Assembly: GCF_026230105.1 (NCBI RefSeq)
Contig: NC_079479.1
Coordinates: 33,759,385 to 33,823,384 of the forward strand
Origin: Diorhabda sublineata
Taxonomy: Eukaryota; Arthropoda; Insecta; Coleoptera; Chrysomelidae
DNA: 64,000 nt
Reading direction: 5' to 3'
This document shows, in pieces, positions 34,945 through 46,946 of this stretch. The notes beneath the pieces were generated by a model. The model was not told the origin of the DNA. It did not search any database and was given only the letters and a program-made list of their open reading frames with translations. Positions within the stretch are counted from its first letter, which is position 1, and the number at the start of each line of letters is the position of its first letter. The translations under genes were made by a program, and so were the position numbers.

Positions 34945-35690
34945 AGCCATCAATAATGAACGTTTTCATTGAATTCGTAAAAGCGGAAAAAAATGGTCAT
35001 TGTTATGTTATACAATAATTTGATTTGAAAAGCACTAGCCCAACCAATATGAAAACTGTACTAGATTCTACTCTGGGTAAGACAGCTCCTTCGTTATCAC
35101 CAAGTGTCCGAGTTTAAACGAGGCCGTATGACCTGCCAAGACCAGGGTTGACCAATTGAGGTGATGACTTCAGAAATGTAGAAGAAAATTCACAAAGCGC
35201 TACTGGACGATCGTCGATTAAAAGTTCGCGAGCTAGCAGACATTATAGTCATTTCAAAAAGTGCGGTACAGCAGAAAACAGCGTCGTGAAGATGTTTCCA
35301 TCGAGTGTTTGGCAGTTATCACTTCAGACCCGAAACAACAAAATAATTAAACAAAGGAATGGAAAAGGATAAAGGCTCCAACGAAGGTAAAGACAGTTCT
35401 ATTTGCTACGTTTGAGCGAGCAAATAAAGCAAAAGTAGCCGCATTTGGCTAAGAATAAAGTGTTGCTGTAACTGATGAAGTAAAGTATGAATTGCTACCT
35501 CATGCACCCAGATTTAGCTCCCTCGGATTACTTTCTGTTCCCAGACTTGGTGGTCAAAGATTTTCCAACAACAAAGAGGTTATGTCGGCAGTTAATGGCC
35601 ATTTTGAGGAGCTTGACGATTCTTAATGTAAAAATGTTATGGACCTAAAAGGAGATTACGTTGATGAATAAATATATTTGGCACCATCCT
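34945..35690 (+). mobile_element. Mariner transposon, decayed (subfamily M1)
   Basis: The plus strand shows EFKRGR near 35115, an HTH block with LDDRRLKVRELADI (35201-35250), ECL near 35315, a WKRIKAPTKVKTVLFATFE stretch (35360-35415), and near 35510 LLPHAPRFSSLGLLSVPRL-like remnants of the SPDLAPSD region. The end, near 35640, reads MDLKGDYVDE, the normal mariner C-terminus. Parts of the middle are deleted. The 5' end (GCCATCAATAATGAACGTTTTCA, 34944-34970) matches the complement of 5670-5690 in the M1 copy at 4790-5700. Confidence 0.82.
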
Positions 35691-35924
35691 CGTATCTCAA
35701 TTACGCCATGAACAATCCACTTCATACAATCTATCATCTTCTGTTCTTCTTATATAACTGTTTAATTCAAATGTTCTTTAGTCATTTCGAGTATTTTCAC
35801 ACCACTAGTTTCAATAGATGTTGATTTTTCCAACCACCTCAATTCATCTGCTTTGATAATTTTTTTCTTATTACAATTTCAAACTGTTACCGAAAAAATA
35901 TAAATTGCTCCTTGTAAGTGTCGA

Positions 35925-36080
35925 GCTCTCCCGTGGGGGAATCGAGCTGATTCCCCAGGGATAGGTATTGACTCTTCTCTCCCCTGAGCTGGTCGTCAAT
36001 ACCGCAGGGAGCTGAGCCGAAGGCGGCCGAGACTTACCGAATACCAGAACGTTTATCTACCCGCAAAAGTTCGCTGTTAT
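35925..36080. other. GC-rich cluster of adjacent DNA/RNA hairpins
   Basis: Two strong dyads lie side by side. At 35929-35961, TCCC and GGGGAATC pair with GATTCCCC and GGGA around a 5-base loop. At 35964-36003, GGTATTGAC pairs with GTCAATACC. A small GCCG-AAGG-CGGC stem follows at about 36017-36028. The block is far richer in GC than its neighbours. It lies between a plus-strand mariner and the 3' side of a minus-strand non-LTR element, so it may be structured 3' UTR of the latter. It is not a tRNA or rRNA that I recognise. Confidence 0.6.
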
Positions 36081-36519
36081 TCGGTCTGCCTACATATTTA
36101 CTACCACGGCACTTAATTAGGACTCTTTATGTAACTGGTTAAATGCTCTTTTCGAACTTTTTGATAGATGTCTGTTCAAACATTTTTTTTTATTTGTAAA
36201 TTTCAGAGTATAATGTTTTCTATTAGATTCCGCAGTTTAACTGTCTTGAGCTAAATAAACGAATGTTTAAAATAATAATGTTCATTCAACACCCAAAAGA
36301 AAACAAAGATATGGATCAACTAATAAAACAATAACAAAACAACAAATTTTGTCATTCATATACGTAAAACTGATAAAATCTTGAAAAATTCTTTGAATAC
36401 TACAGCGGAAATTGAAAAATAGTCCAAACTATAGCATTCATAGGACTCTGGGCGTCTGTAGGTGAGCTCAGTGTTCATGAGTCACGTCTGTCTGTTCAGT
36501 AGGTCTTACAAATATTACT

Positions 36520-36930
36520 CTAGGTAGTATTGTCCTGGACAGACCTTTCTTCTATGCTCTAAGCTCTTCTGGTTAACTCTGGATCGCCTATAAGTCGAAT
36601 TGCTCTCTTATGTATTGAATCGAGCATCTTCAGGGTGTGCTTGGGAGCCGATCTCATCAAGCTGCTGATATTTTATTTCCCTGGATCCTGAATCCCTGGA
36701 GAACACCAGCGTTGACCTCAAACTTTTCCGAGGTGTGTCCGTCGATAGTGACCTGGGCGGATCCTTCTTTGAGAAAGCTACTAATCCAGTCGATAAGTGC
36801 TAACTACAAACCGTACGATCTCAATTTATATAGAAGGTTGGCATATGCCGAACCCTGTCAAAATCTTTGATATGTCCACAGCGATTGCTTGGGATTCCCT
36901 AGCTCCAGTACACAAGTTGATGACATAGGC
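36520..36930 (-). mobile_element. Non-LTR retrotransposon relic (jockey superfamily)
   Basis: The minus strand shows FDRV near 36860, LRSYGL, LIDWISSFLKEGSAQVTIDG (36810-36740), HTSEKFEVNAGV and a decayed PQGS motif. The YADD region is deleted. After the gap comes KRAIRLIGDPELTRR (36615-36570) followed by SIEERSVQDNT. This is the order of jockey-superfamily reverse transcriptases from catalytic motif A to the C-terminal (R)LIGD..L......L.HRR. Deletion and stops show that it is dead. Confidence 0.8.
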
Positions 36931-39700
36931 TAGGAAATCAGAGCAAATTGGTACAGCTAACTTTAAAATAACTTATGAAATGGACAGTTATCATTTTTAG
37001 ATGCCATAAAACAAATGTAGATGATTGTAGATTGATTTTCGACTTAACAATAACAATACAAAACTTACAAGACTTTTGGAGATGTAACTCTACTTAACGA
37101 TTATGATAAGAAAGTTGATTAGTCTTCATAGCTTTAAGAAACCTCTTTGTGGATATTTTCAAAATCAGGATATTATTTCAAACATATTACTAATAAAAAT
37201 CAAGTAGATGCCACAAATATTCTTTTGAGTTTTATTAATAAAACTGGCCAGCAATGTGTTACAATAGACAACATAAACCTAATATGTACTACAAACCAGA
37301 TCCTGGTTCGTGCATCGTATCTGCTTCCATTCCACACTAATAAATAAAATTTGAATGTCTGATAACGGAGAGTGTTTCATCAAATTACCAATGATTTGTG
37401 AAGATCGTATATTTATTACTGTATCTAATTAACGCTAAGCAGTATCTGGATAAACGTTAATAAATTTCTGACTAATTGTGGTGTGGTGGTATGACGATAA
37501 TCCTCTTCACACGTCAACTCTAACACTCATCAAAAAGCTCGTCTGGCACGTGGAAATCACGTTGATGGATTCCGTTCAATACATTTAATTATTTGGAATC
37601 ACTTAACGCGACAATTATAGATATAAAAACAAATTAATCAAAATATTGTGAACCCGATAATTCATTTTATGACTTTTTTCAGTAATAACTGCCCGTCGTA
37701 AACTAGTGAAGTCAAGATTAATCATTATTTTGCGAGAAAATTCTAAATAGATACATTTTTTTGTCATTAATTGCTTAGAAATTATTAAGCAGGCGTCTAC
37801 GACTTTACTCAACTATAAAAAATAGTTTAAAACGTTATTGAGAGTTTGAGTAGTGATAAACCAAAAGCTAAAAGCGTTCATAGTAAAAAGTAATTGTCCA
37901 TTGTTACCATTTAAATCAATACAGAACTATTCAACCATCTCGAAGTGCTATACCCCAATATTAGTTATTGCGATCAAATAAATATGGGAAGGTGTGTGGT
38001 CTTGATGGAAAAACACTTTTGATTAATCAAATACGGTCGCATTTTTGCAATTTAACCTTTGAAGTAGATGTACATAAACTCATGGCTATTAAAAAACGTC
38101 GCTATCGCTTTTCCTCTCGACTAAATCATTACTGCCTTTTTGAGATTAGGTTCGTCTTTCAAAAACAAATATATAATGACAGTTGGATACTCAGTCTTCA
38201 CAACTTCTCAATTACACAGTTGTTCAACAGAAAATAAGCGTCCAAAATGGTTGAAATTTCAAAATCTCCACTCAAGTATATTTTCGAACTTATCTTGATT
38301 AGTACTGATACCTTCAGATTGAGATCAGGAGTTTTTCAACTAAACCGCGTAGTACTCTTTCAGAAATCAATTTATCTTGTCCCAACTACTAGTCTTACTT
38401 GACTCAGTAGCAAGCAGAACTGTGACAAAGCATTTCAAAATCCCTTCTACTTGAAGATATCCATATTAAGTCTTTTAGAATATGTTTCTAATCAACTATA
38501 CAAACAATCTATTGTCTATGAGGTGATATTGAATCCATTATATTTGTAGTGTAAAATTAGTATGGATCCTATTGATTGCGCCATGTTTAGTAATCTCGTA
38601 ATCATATAAATCATATCAATTAATCATTCATTCGATAAAAGAATCATTAACCAGAATGATTATATGACAAAATTCCTCCATAAGTACAAGAGACTAAGGA
38701 ACTAGAGTTTTACACCTGGGGGATCACAAAATGGAAAACGGGGATATTTGATTGCTAAAGTTATGCCAGATAGTAAATTTTCTGAAAGGAGTAAGTTCAA
38801 TAGAGTTTCTAAACAACCAATTTAAGTACAGCACTTTTTTGGGGTTGGAATTAAGGGAATTTTTTGCAGTTATTCATCGAATTAATTGAAAAATCAATAA
38901 TCGCAGTTATATACCAAGTATTTTCCATCAAAAATCTATAAAATATTGAAGAAAATCTTGATAAGAGGGACTGGGATACGTTTATTACATGTATATTATA
39001 ACTGTTTCGTTGTTATTTTTTTAAGATTACATGTATCGCGTTTTTTTCTCTTCTGAACCTGAGTAAAAAATGCGCATTGATTTGATTTAATTTCATTAGG
39101 ACGGTATTTCGAAAATGGTCATGGCAAGGTGAGCCGCTTGACGAAAGTTCATTGTCAATGCTGGAGACCATCGCAGTGGATGTCACATACAAACTGATGT
39201 GAATTTCTTAAACCGTAAATAGTATTATTTTATTCTCAGTACACAATAGAAATTCTAATTAATTTTCAGTATTTTCTTTCAGTCTTACTGCATGATTTTC
39301 CTTTAATACTGAAATTTTTCTGAAAATAAACTAGAAAAAAATTGATCCGACTTATTAATTAATTAAAAATGCGGAGAACAAAAGCAAACGCTGATTATCT
39401 CGGCAACAAAATTCGAACACGCGACTGAATCATCTGCCCACGTGCCCACCACGTTTTGTCTCATGACCCGTTTCGTTTTTGAACAAATTGCCTGTTGGTT
39501 ACATACACACACGCCACGTACAATCATCTGAATTGCATCAATTGAATTTTAAGTTAATATTGATACGTCTCTCTCCCAAATGCATTATCTGAATTAAAAA
39601 TTGAAGATATAAACGAAATTGAAGTGTGTAACGTAGATAAGTAGGGTTCAAATGACCACCTGAGACTCCGTGTTGCATTCAAATGTAAATATTAATAATT
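36931..39700. other. Unannotated sequence
   Basis: No gene found. A block near 39370-39560 is less AT-rich (ACACGCGACTGAATCATCTG, CCCACGTGCCCACCACG) and could be conserved non-coding DNA, but there is nothing to compare it with. Confidence 0.45.
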
Positions 39701-39719
39701 TTGACGATATATACAGGGT

Positions 39720-40680
39720 GATAAGTCATGGAATATGAAAATACTTGTTTTCCATTTGACTCTCAAGTCTTCAGTAGACGTGTATTTGTCTTTCAAATAC
39801 TTTTAGAACAACAAGGTATTTGAACTTTATCACCGACATACATTTAATCCAATTTACAGGACATTATACGACAAAAATTGTCCCCAGACGTAACCTAATG
39901 TTAGAACGACAAGGAATCGAATACGTAACATCCTACAAATATCTGGGACATGAGATCCGATTAAGAAGAGTTTATCAAACCCATAGAATATAACAAACCA
40001 GCATTCCAATACTTCATTGATCTCACAAAAGCATGTGACGTTATTAAAGTGGGAAAACTTTTGGAGACACACACACAAATGAAAATATCGGGAAAAACAC
40101 TTTTAGACCGAGAAAGAAATGAAAACATCGGACATGTAACGTAGAAAACATTACCGAATAGGTATCATAGGAGTTAAAAAACAGTAAAACCAATATACAA
40201 GTCGAATGACACAAGATGGATTGGGCAAGGGATAAATCTCTTAATTCGTTCATGGAGTAGAGGTCGACCACGAAACTGGATTGGCAATTTAGAGCCAGGA
40301 TGAAAAAAAAATATGGAAAAAAGAACAAGCGTTAGAGTTATCATAGAAGAAGAATAATCAAACCCGCGAACTAAACAGAAGGATAGGACTGAGTTGACTA
40401 GCTGAGACATGTAATCAAGTCAGATATATCGTCTCAAATAGAAGGTATTTGACCTAGTATCGACTGGAAAGCACTAAAAATGACACAAAAAGCTGTAAAT
40501 AAAATAAAAATAGCTCAACCAGTCATGGAGAGGTCCATGCTGGATGAAATTCGAAACGAAGAACTGCGTGGAATAATAATAAGCTGTGTCGCAAGATTGC
40601 TAGATAATATTTGGATCGAGGATGCCCAAAATCGAACAAAATGGTCAGGCAGTTGACGAGACATTAAATGATGATGATGA
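39720..40680 (+). mobile_element. RTE-type retrotransposon C-terminal relic
   Basis: Plus-strand fragments in order: IEYVTSYKYLGHEIRL (39915-39962), then KMDWARDKSL (40207-40236, like the WAGH.AR block), RSRGRPRNWI-type residues (40255-40285), and AQPVMERSMLDEIRNEELRG (40510-40575, like the AMER.ML.I..RDK..N..IR block). The blocks are not in the usual order, because the MERSML block normally precedes WAGH. Rearrangement or two overlapping copies is therefore likely. The left edge near 39712 begins with ATACAGGGTG, a common insect transposon terminus. Confidence 0.65.
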
Positions 40681-41390
40681 TGATACAAAATTTTATGCTG
40701 GCTTGGCGGAATTACCTCTCACAATAGTTTATGTGTTCATTGTTATATTCATTTTAACAATTTCTTAGTTTTTCATGGTCTATTTTGAGAAATAAAACAA
40801 TTATATTATATATCATTATATCATTACATCATTTACCAACTTAATATTGAAATAGACTCAGGATAGAAGCTTTTTTTATTACTTTTTAAATAAATTAACA
40901 ATATTTAATCAAAGAAATCATGATAAATTTAACAAATAATAATACACCATGTTATAATATCTCATAATTCTTAAATTGTTTGGCGACAACGGTTGAAATC
41001 AATTCCTTCAAGGTCCATTAAACTAAATGTTTGACGGCATCAGAATCCCTATTTCGTTAAGCCATTGAGCATTGACACATTATCTAAATCCTTCCAGAGT
41101 CATTCTTTGTAGTAACCAGTAACAACAAAAGCAGATGGAGGCGGTTGAATTACCACCCCTCGTCTCATTGAAATCTTTCAATCTATCGACCATTTGACAA
41201 CGCAGGAAGAAAATCGGAATGAAATGAGACGTAATACTCGCAAATCAGTGTCGTTTCAATAAAAAGGATACAAACTACACTCGCGAGCGAAAAAAATCTA
41301 GTCAAGTCAAAAACCTGTAGCTTCCACTCTTTTTCTAGTTTTAGCATCTCGGAAGAAAAAAAATCAAACGAAAAGGAATGTTAAACAATA
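40681..41390. other. Unannotated sequence
   Basis: A short GATGAT run at 40670-40680, then AT-rich DNA without features. Confidence 0.5.
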
Positions 41391-41399
41391 ATAAAAGTT

Positions 41400-42320
41400 T
41401 ATAATTAACAGTTAACTTCTACTGGCCCTAATTACAGCTTCCAATTGCTTTTTCAAGGAACTAGTTTCTTCACTCGGTCCAATTTCGTGGCAGTTGCAGG
41501 ATTTCTAGACTTTTATCGTAAATGTTCGAGAGGATTTAAGTCAACTCTAGGTACTGACCAATTCATACAACTCCGACATCCTGTAAATACGGAACCTGCA
41601 GAATAGGGTACGGGAATTCTCATTAGTATGAGATAAGGAACGATGATTATCGGTATCGGTTCGCTGTTAATCGCCTTACTCCGCCTCCCGTTTTAATAAA
41701 AACCAAGTCGTCTTTTGGTTCCAATGTCCGTCCAATCCATCTAATAACCTCCACCAGCCCCAAGTTTTCTTTTATGCAGTTTTACGGAAATCTTTATCCA
41801 TGTCTACCGAAGAATCGTCCTCTTCTACTGCTATCATGCAGGCACACCCTGTTTTCTTTTGAGGAGAGAACAGAGGCCCATTGTTAGTCAGTGATCAGTA
41901 GCTTTTTGGCTCAAGGTTAACTGCTTTAAGTCTTCTTCTGACTGTCCAGCCACGCCTCGCGTTTATTTGAGCTCTTATTGGACTTGAACACCAGTGGGGA
42001 ACTGATTCCTCAGCGATGAATATCGGTCATCTTTCTAGGATGTGCATCTTCTCTTCTGCAACGGCGTCATCGATGAAAATTACTCTTTTGGTAACGTGGT
42101 GACCTCTGGAAACAGCAGACTGACTCATGCTTACCACACAGGCTAGTTTTCGATAAATCTGGTCTTGTCGCAGTTCCTATTTGTTGTTAACGGAGATGTA
42201 TATAGGTTGACGTTTGATGGATAACTGCTAATTGTGTTACACATTCTATCCAATGTGATAGCTCTGAAAAGCGCCTGGATGTCGAGGTTTGTTCTTTACC
42301 ACGATAATTATTTACCTTGA
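41400..42320 (-). mobile_element. Tc1-like transposon, decayed
   Basis: The minus strand preserves the order of a Tc1-like transposase across many frame changes. It starts with a degraded N-terminus (ITLDRMCNT, about 42270), followed by FIAEESVPHWCSSPIRAQ (about 42000), INARRGWTVRRRLKAVNLEP (about 41960-41905), GCACMIAVEEDD, KKTWGWWRLLDGLDGHWNQK and finally VPRVDLNPLEHLR (about 41555-41515), matching the SPDLNPIEHLWD catalytic block. The segment is about the length of a 1-kb transposase gene. It cannot encode a functional protein. Confidence 0.65.
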
Positions 42321-45045
42321 TTTCTTGAATACCTCTACAATTCTGTTGAACTTCCTCTTAGTACTTAGATCTGTATTTATTAATCGAGATTCACGTACCT
42401 TAAAGGATTTACATTTCAATAATCGTTAATAAAATCTTTATGTTACGCCTTTGGTTTAAAAATGGGGGAGAGCGGTGACCAATTTGTAAAAGAGATTCAT
42501 TTGCAAATTGATACGATTGATTCTTTTAGAATGATTGAGAGGAAAAAAATAGATGGGCTTTATACGTGACCGGAATAAGTGTTTTCCACTATTATTTTGA
42601 TTATTTTTATGAGTTGATACTGTAAGTGGTGGGTCTCTGAAACATATGGTATGAGAATTTGATGGAATTAAGTGGTAAGGAATGAAGTGACACGAAAAGA
42701 CTTAACAATATTCATTCTGAATACTTTTCTTTCGAATATTTTTTATTACGAATATATCAAAAAAGAATTAGAATAATTTTGTGAAACTATACTTTTATTT
42801 TAGAGATATTGTTTAAGTAGAGGTGGTTATTACATAATTTTTGATAGCTTACTTTTTAAACGGTAATTTGAGTCTCTATTTTATTGTACAAATAATCAAC
42901 ATCACTCAAGATATATTTTGTTACGAGGAATATCTCTTATAACATCGCAATAATCATTAAGCAGGATTTGTGATGCCATGAATGTGATTAAGTATTTAAT
43001 GACTTAGATACGTGTTGACATTAACTATTACAGAAAACAGATCTTAGATGATATTAAGTTCAGGATACATTTAATTTTATTTATTGTTATTTTCTCATTT
43101 AGTCATCGGTTTATATTTCAGAAATTACTTAGAAGATTTTTTCATTCAATGAAAATTAACTGAGTATGAACGTAGTTCGTTTGCAATGCAATTGAATATT
43201 ATATAATGAATTTAAGCAATAATAAACACTCCGAATCTATTTCACAGATGTACAAATCAAAATATGTAGGTACTAATACTATTAATCATGAAAAAAGCAT
43301 TTTTTCATCATTTAAACTATAATTTTTGATACCTGAAGATAAATGTGAAATAATATAATTACCAATCAAGACAACAAGTTCATTAATTGATAATGGTAGT
43401 TTATTTTTATTCACCACATACTATTTGCCGTTTAGAGTTTTATCAACCAGAGTTATATAGAGAAAATTGGGGTGAATGTAGTAGGTCTACAAACCAGTAA
43501 GTGCCTTGTAAACGTATGAAGAAATTCGTAACAGATGTTGGCCCGGGGACATTTTGCTTAAATGGGGTTCGCTTACTTCGCAGTTTGAGCAAATTCAACT
43601 TGACAAAAGGTCTTAAACGCACTAGAACACCCACAACATATGAATATAAATGTATCATTTGCGTTATCGATGCTATTTACATAGTTTGGACTCAGCAGAA
43701 AAAATATAATAACCATATATACATATGTTGGAAAAACTTTCACAAAATCTAAGTTATAGTAAATATTCATGATATCTTATATTTTATCCCTTAAAATAAT
43801 AATGATTTTCAATTTTTTTCATAGTTTATCATAATACCTCATGATAGCGGAAGTCTGTAATGGTGGAAACTTAAGGAAAAAAATTTTAAGATGTGAGAAA
43901 TCAAAAAAGGCTTCTTTAAATAATATTTCAATGCCTTTTGAAACGATTATTATAAGATTTTTTCACAAAATATTATCAAACGAGAAGTTAACAAAGTGTA
44001 TGCTACAATATTTATAATTTCATAGAATATTTCATGGTTCTTATCGAATTAAAGTGAATCTTGTTGAGGTTGTTCATTTTTTCAAAGTTATTCCTCATCT
44101 AATCACCTTTCAGGTGGTCACCCTTCTTGCTCAATAATATCTTTCGATTTGTAGACCAAGAGAAGCTTTCTTATTTTCCGTAGTACACCAGATGTTACCT
44201 GTTTGATGGATAAATCGACCATTTGATGTTGCTGTTTCTGTCAACATCGTAAAAATTGTTAAGATAGACTTTACGAGTAAAGATGTTGCTGAAGCCGATA
44301 GATTTGATCAAACTTATGCAAGTATAATGCTGTTGATAGATTGTGAATGAAGAAAAATGATCGAAAAGTCAAATGATATACATGAAGTGAAGCAGGATGC
44401 ATTTCAGGAGGATATTTCCTTTGGAAACCAGTGGAAAGGCGTAGAAACTAACCTAGTTAGATAAACTATGTAAATTAGAAACATTTTTTCGTATTATATT
44501 TATATAAATAATATATAACTTGTATTATATATTATGAAGAATGAATTTTTCTATTTTATTGCAATATATATTTTTTCTTAAGTTTGCGATTCGAACTAAT
44601 AAATATCAAGTCAGTTATGATACAAGACACGTTAAATATCGTTTATCCTAACTAGAAAACGTCTCTATACAAATACTTTTTGTTTGTTTAATTCCATCTA
44701 CTTTTAACGGTTTTTCTGTAGTTATAATGACAACACTGCCGGCGTTCAAGTTTCAATAACCGACCACTTCATAAATCTATCACATGAACACGGTTAAGAA
44801 GGAGCCGCCACTTCTTCAAAATTAGTCCAAGCTATTAAGAGTTAAGCGGCTACATACTTTTTATTCGATTTCTTGTCGATAAATGTGAAAAAAACTTGAT
44901 TACAGAACTTTAAACAATAAATCTTCATGGTTCGAAGGAGAAATTCACAGGGATATGTTCGATTTTTTAGTTTGTTGATTTAAACGTCATAAAAAAATAA
45001 ATAATAAACTTGGTATGGATTTTCTTATAATGTCAAGTTTCATAT
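42321..45045. other. Unannotated AT-rich sequence
   Basis: No gene or element recognised on either strand over about 2.7 kb. Confidence 0.5.
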
Positions 45046-46093
45046 TATAGTCCATTCAAATTAGACATTTTCCAGAGAAATTTTCTCCACAGCAACGAGA
45101 CCAGTCAATTCCGATGTATTTTGGCCGTCTGAAACCGAATTCGAGTTACCGCAGTTTCGAAAATGGGGGAGCGGAGATATTGACATATATATATATATAC
45201 CAAAAATCGCTGATTTTGCACGTATTTCCGGCAAAACTATGTTAATATGAGAATAATATGTCTCGATTTTTAGTTAATTTTCTATTAGAAACTTCCAATG
45301 CCTTATCATAACTCCCAAGTCCATCAAATACTAAGAAAAACTTTTGAAAATTTTGCGCGTCATGGACAAAAGTTGTCAGGAATTCTGTACTTTACATCTT
45401 TTCAATCCGTTTTTTGTAAAAAAAATCGCCAAGGAACAAAAGAAACGCAAAGACTCAATTACATTATTTTTTCAGGCCCTCTAGCGGGGAAACTAAGCAA
45501 AACTGGAAAAAATGTTTTATACAAAAGTTATGCGGAATTTTATTTCTCCATAAGGCTGCTGCTCAATTTTTTCCTCGAGACCCATAGTTTTTCCAGAAAA
45601 TCGTAAAAACTGATTTTTAAAAATGTCTCTCGCCCCCTAGCGGCGAAACCATGCATTATTCAGAAAAAAATTTCGGACAAAAGCTATCGAAAATTTTGTA
45701 TGCTATAACTTTGCTATTAACTATTCTCCCCTAAAAAGCATAGTTTTCCAGAAAATGTAAGAAATGAGTTTTGAAATCTCCTACGTGCCCTCTAGCGGCT
45801 TAACTATACAACGCACGACAAAATTCTCAATGGCAAAGCTGGAGGAAAATTAATTATCTACAACTCGCTTGGATTAAGTTTTTACTGGGACGCATAGTTT
45901 TCTCGCTAAATAATGAAATAAGTGAAAAAACAGCGATTTTTGGTATAAATATGTCAATATCTCCACCCAATTTCGAGACTGCGGTAACTTAAATTAGGCT
46001 TCAGAAAAAATACATCGGATTTGACTGGTACCGTTGCTGTGGGGAAAATTTCTCTGAAACAACGATTTTTCGTCTAATTTGTGTGGACTATGA
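45046..46093. mobile_element. Non-autonomous element with 200-bp terminal inverted repeats and an internal triplication
   Basis: The left end (45048-45250) and the complement of the right end (46092-45880) match at about 80 per cent by eye. Shared blocks include AGAGAAATTTTC(T/C)CCACAGCAACG, CCGATGTATTTT, GAGATATTGACATAT and TACCAAAAATCGCTG. The interior carries three copies of a roughly 155-base unit, marked by GCCC(T/C)CTAGCGG at 45476, 45632 and 45787 and by CATAGTTTT at about 45583, 45739 and 45892. TA dinucleotides flank both ends. No protein is encoded. It resembles a large MITE mobilised in trans. Confidence 0.85.
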
Positions 46094-46757
46094 CTAGAAA
46101 GTTGGATTACGATAATCAGAAAAGATCTAGTTGAGAAAGAAAGAAAAATAATTATGACAATATCAACAAATCTCACAACAAGGCGATTAGCTGGAACGTT
46201 TCAACTTCTTAATTTACCGTCACCAAATATGAACGTCCACTCAATATAATAATAATAACTACTGCTATAAAATAAGTCCATATGAGATTTAATTCCACGG
46301 CATGTGGATTAGAGATTGAATAAACTTGTTTTTAATGAGAGCAAACTTCGGTCTTGAGCAAAATATTGTTTGAATTTCCTTCATCCTGTCCATTAATTAA
46401 GCTTCGGCGGGATCACGAATTAAAAAATTTGTATGCTATTCAATAGTATTGATATAACAACTGTACTGCATTCACGATAAATTTGATTACTCCTAACTTT
46501 CCATCAATTCATCTAGTACTTATATCTGTATCTTCAACATGTTCCAAGATGTCTTCTTCTACTTCAGGATTCGGTTGAATTTAAGAAGTTTTCACACAGT
46601 AGCTTTTCCCAATTGGTGTGACGCCTTGTACTCTTCAATGACGTGGCCTTCCTAGGCTGTAGTTCCTTGAATAGTACAAGTCGTTGAACAAGGAATTGTT
46701 GTTCTTATCAACGTATATGATCTGTGCTACCTCATTCTTACATTAAGTTACCTGACA

Positions 46758-46946
46758 TTATATTTAATTACATTACATTACATTACATTACATTACATTA
46801 CATTACATTACATTACATTACATTACATTGCATTACATTACATTACATTACATTACATTACATTACATTACATTACATTACATTACATTACATTACATTA
46901 CATTACATTACATTACATTACAATACATTACAATACATTATATTAC
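46758..46946 (+). repeat. (CATTA)n pentanucleotide microsatellite
   Basis: About 36 tandem ACATT units run with few interruptions (ACATTGC near 46828, ACAATAC near 46920 and 46932). Any open frame across it (46724-46960) is a translation of the repeat. Confidence 0.99.
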
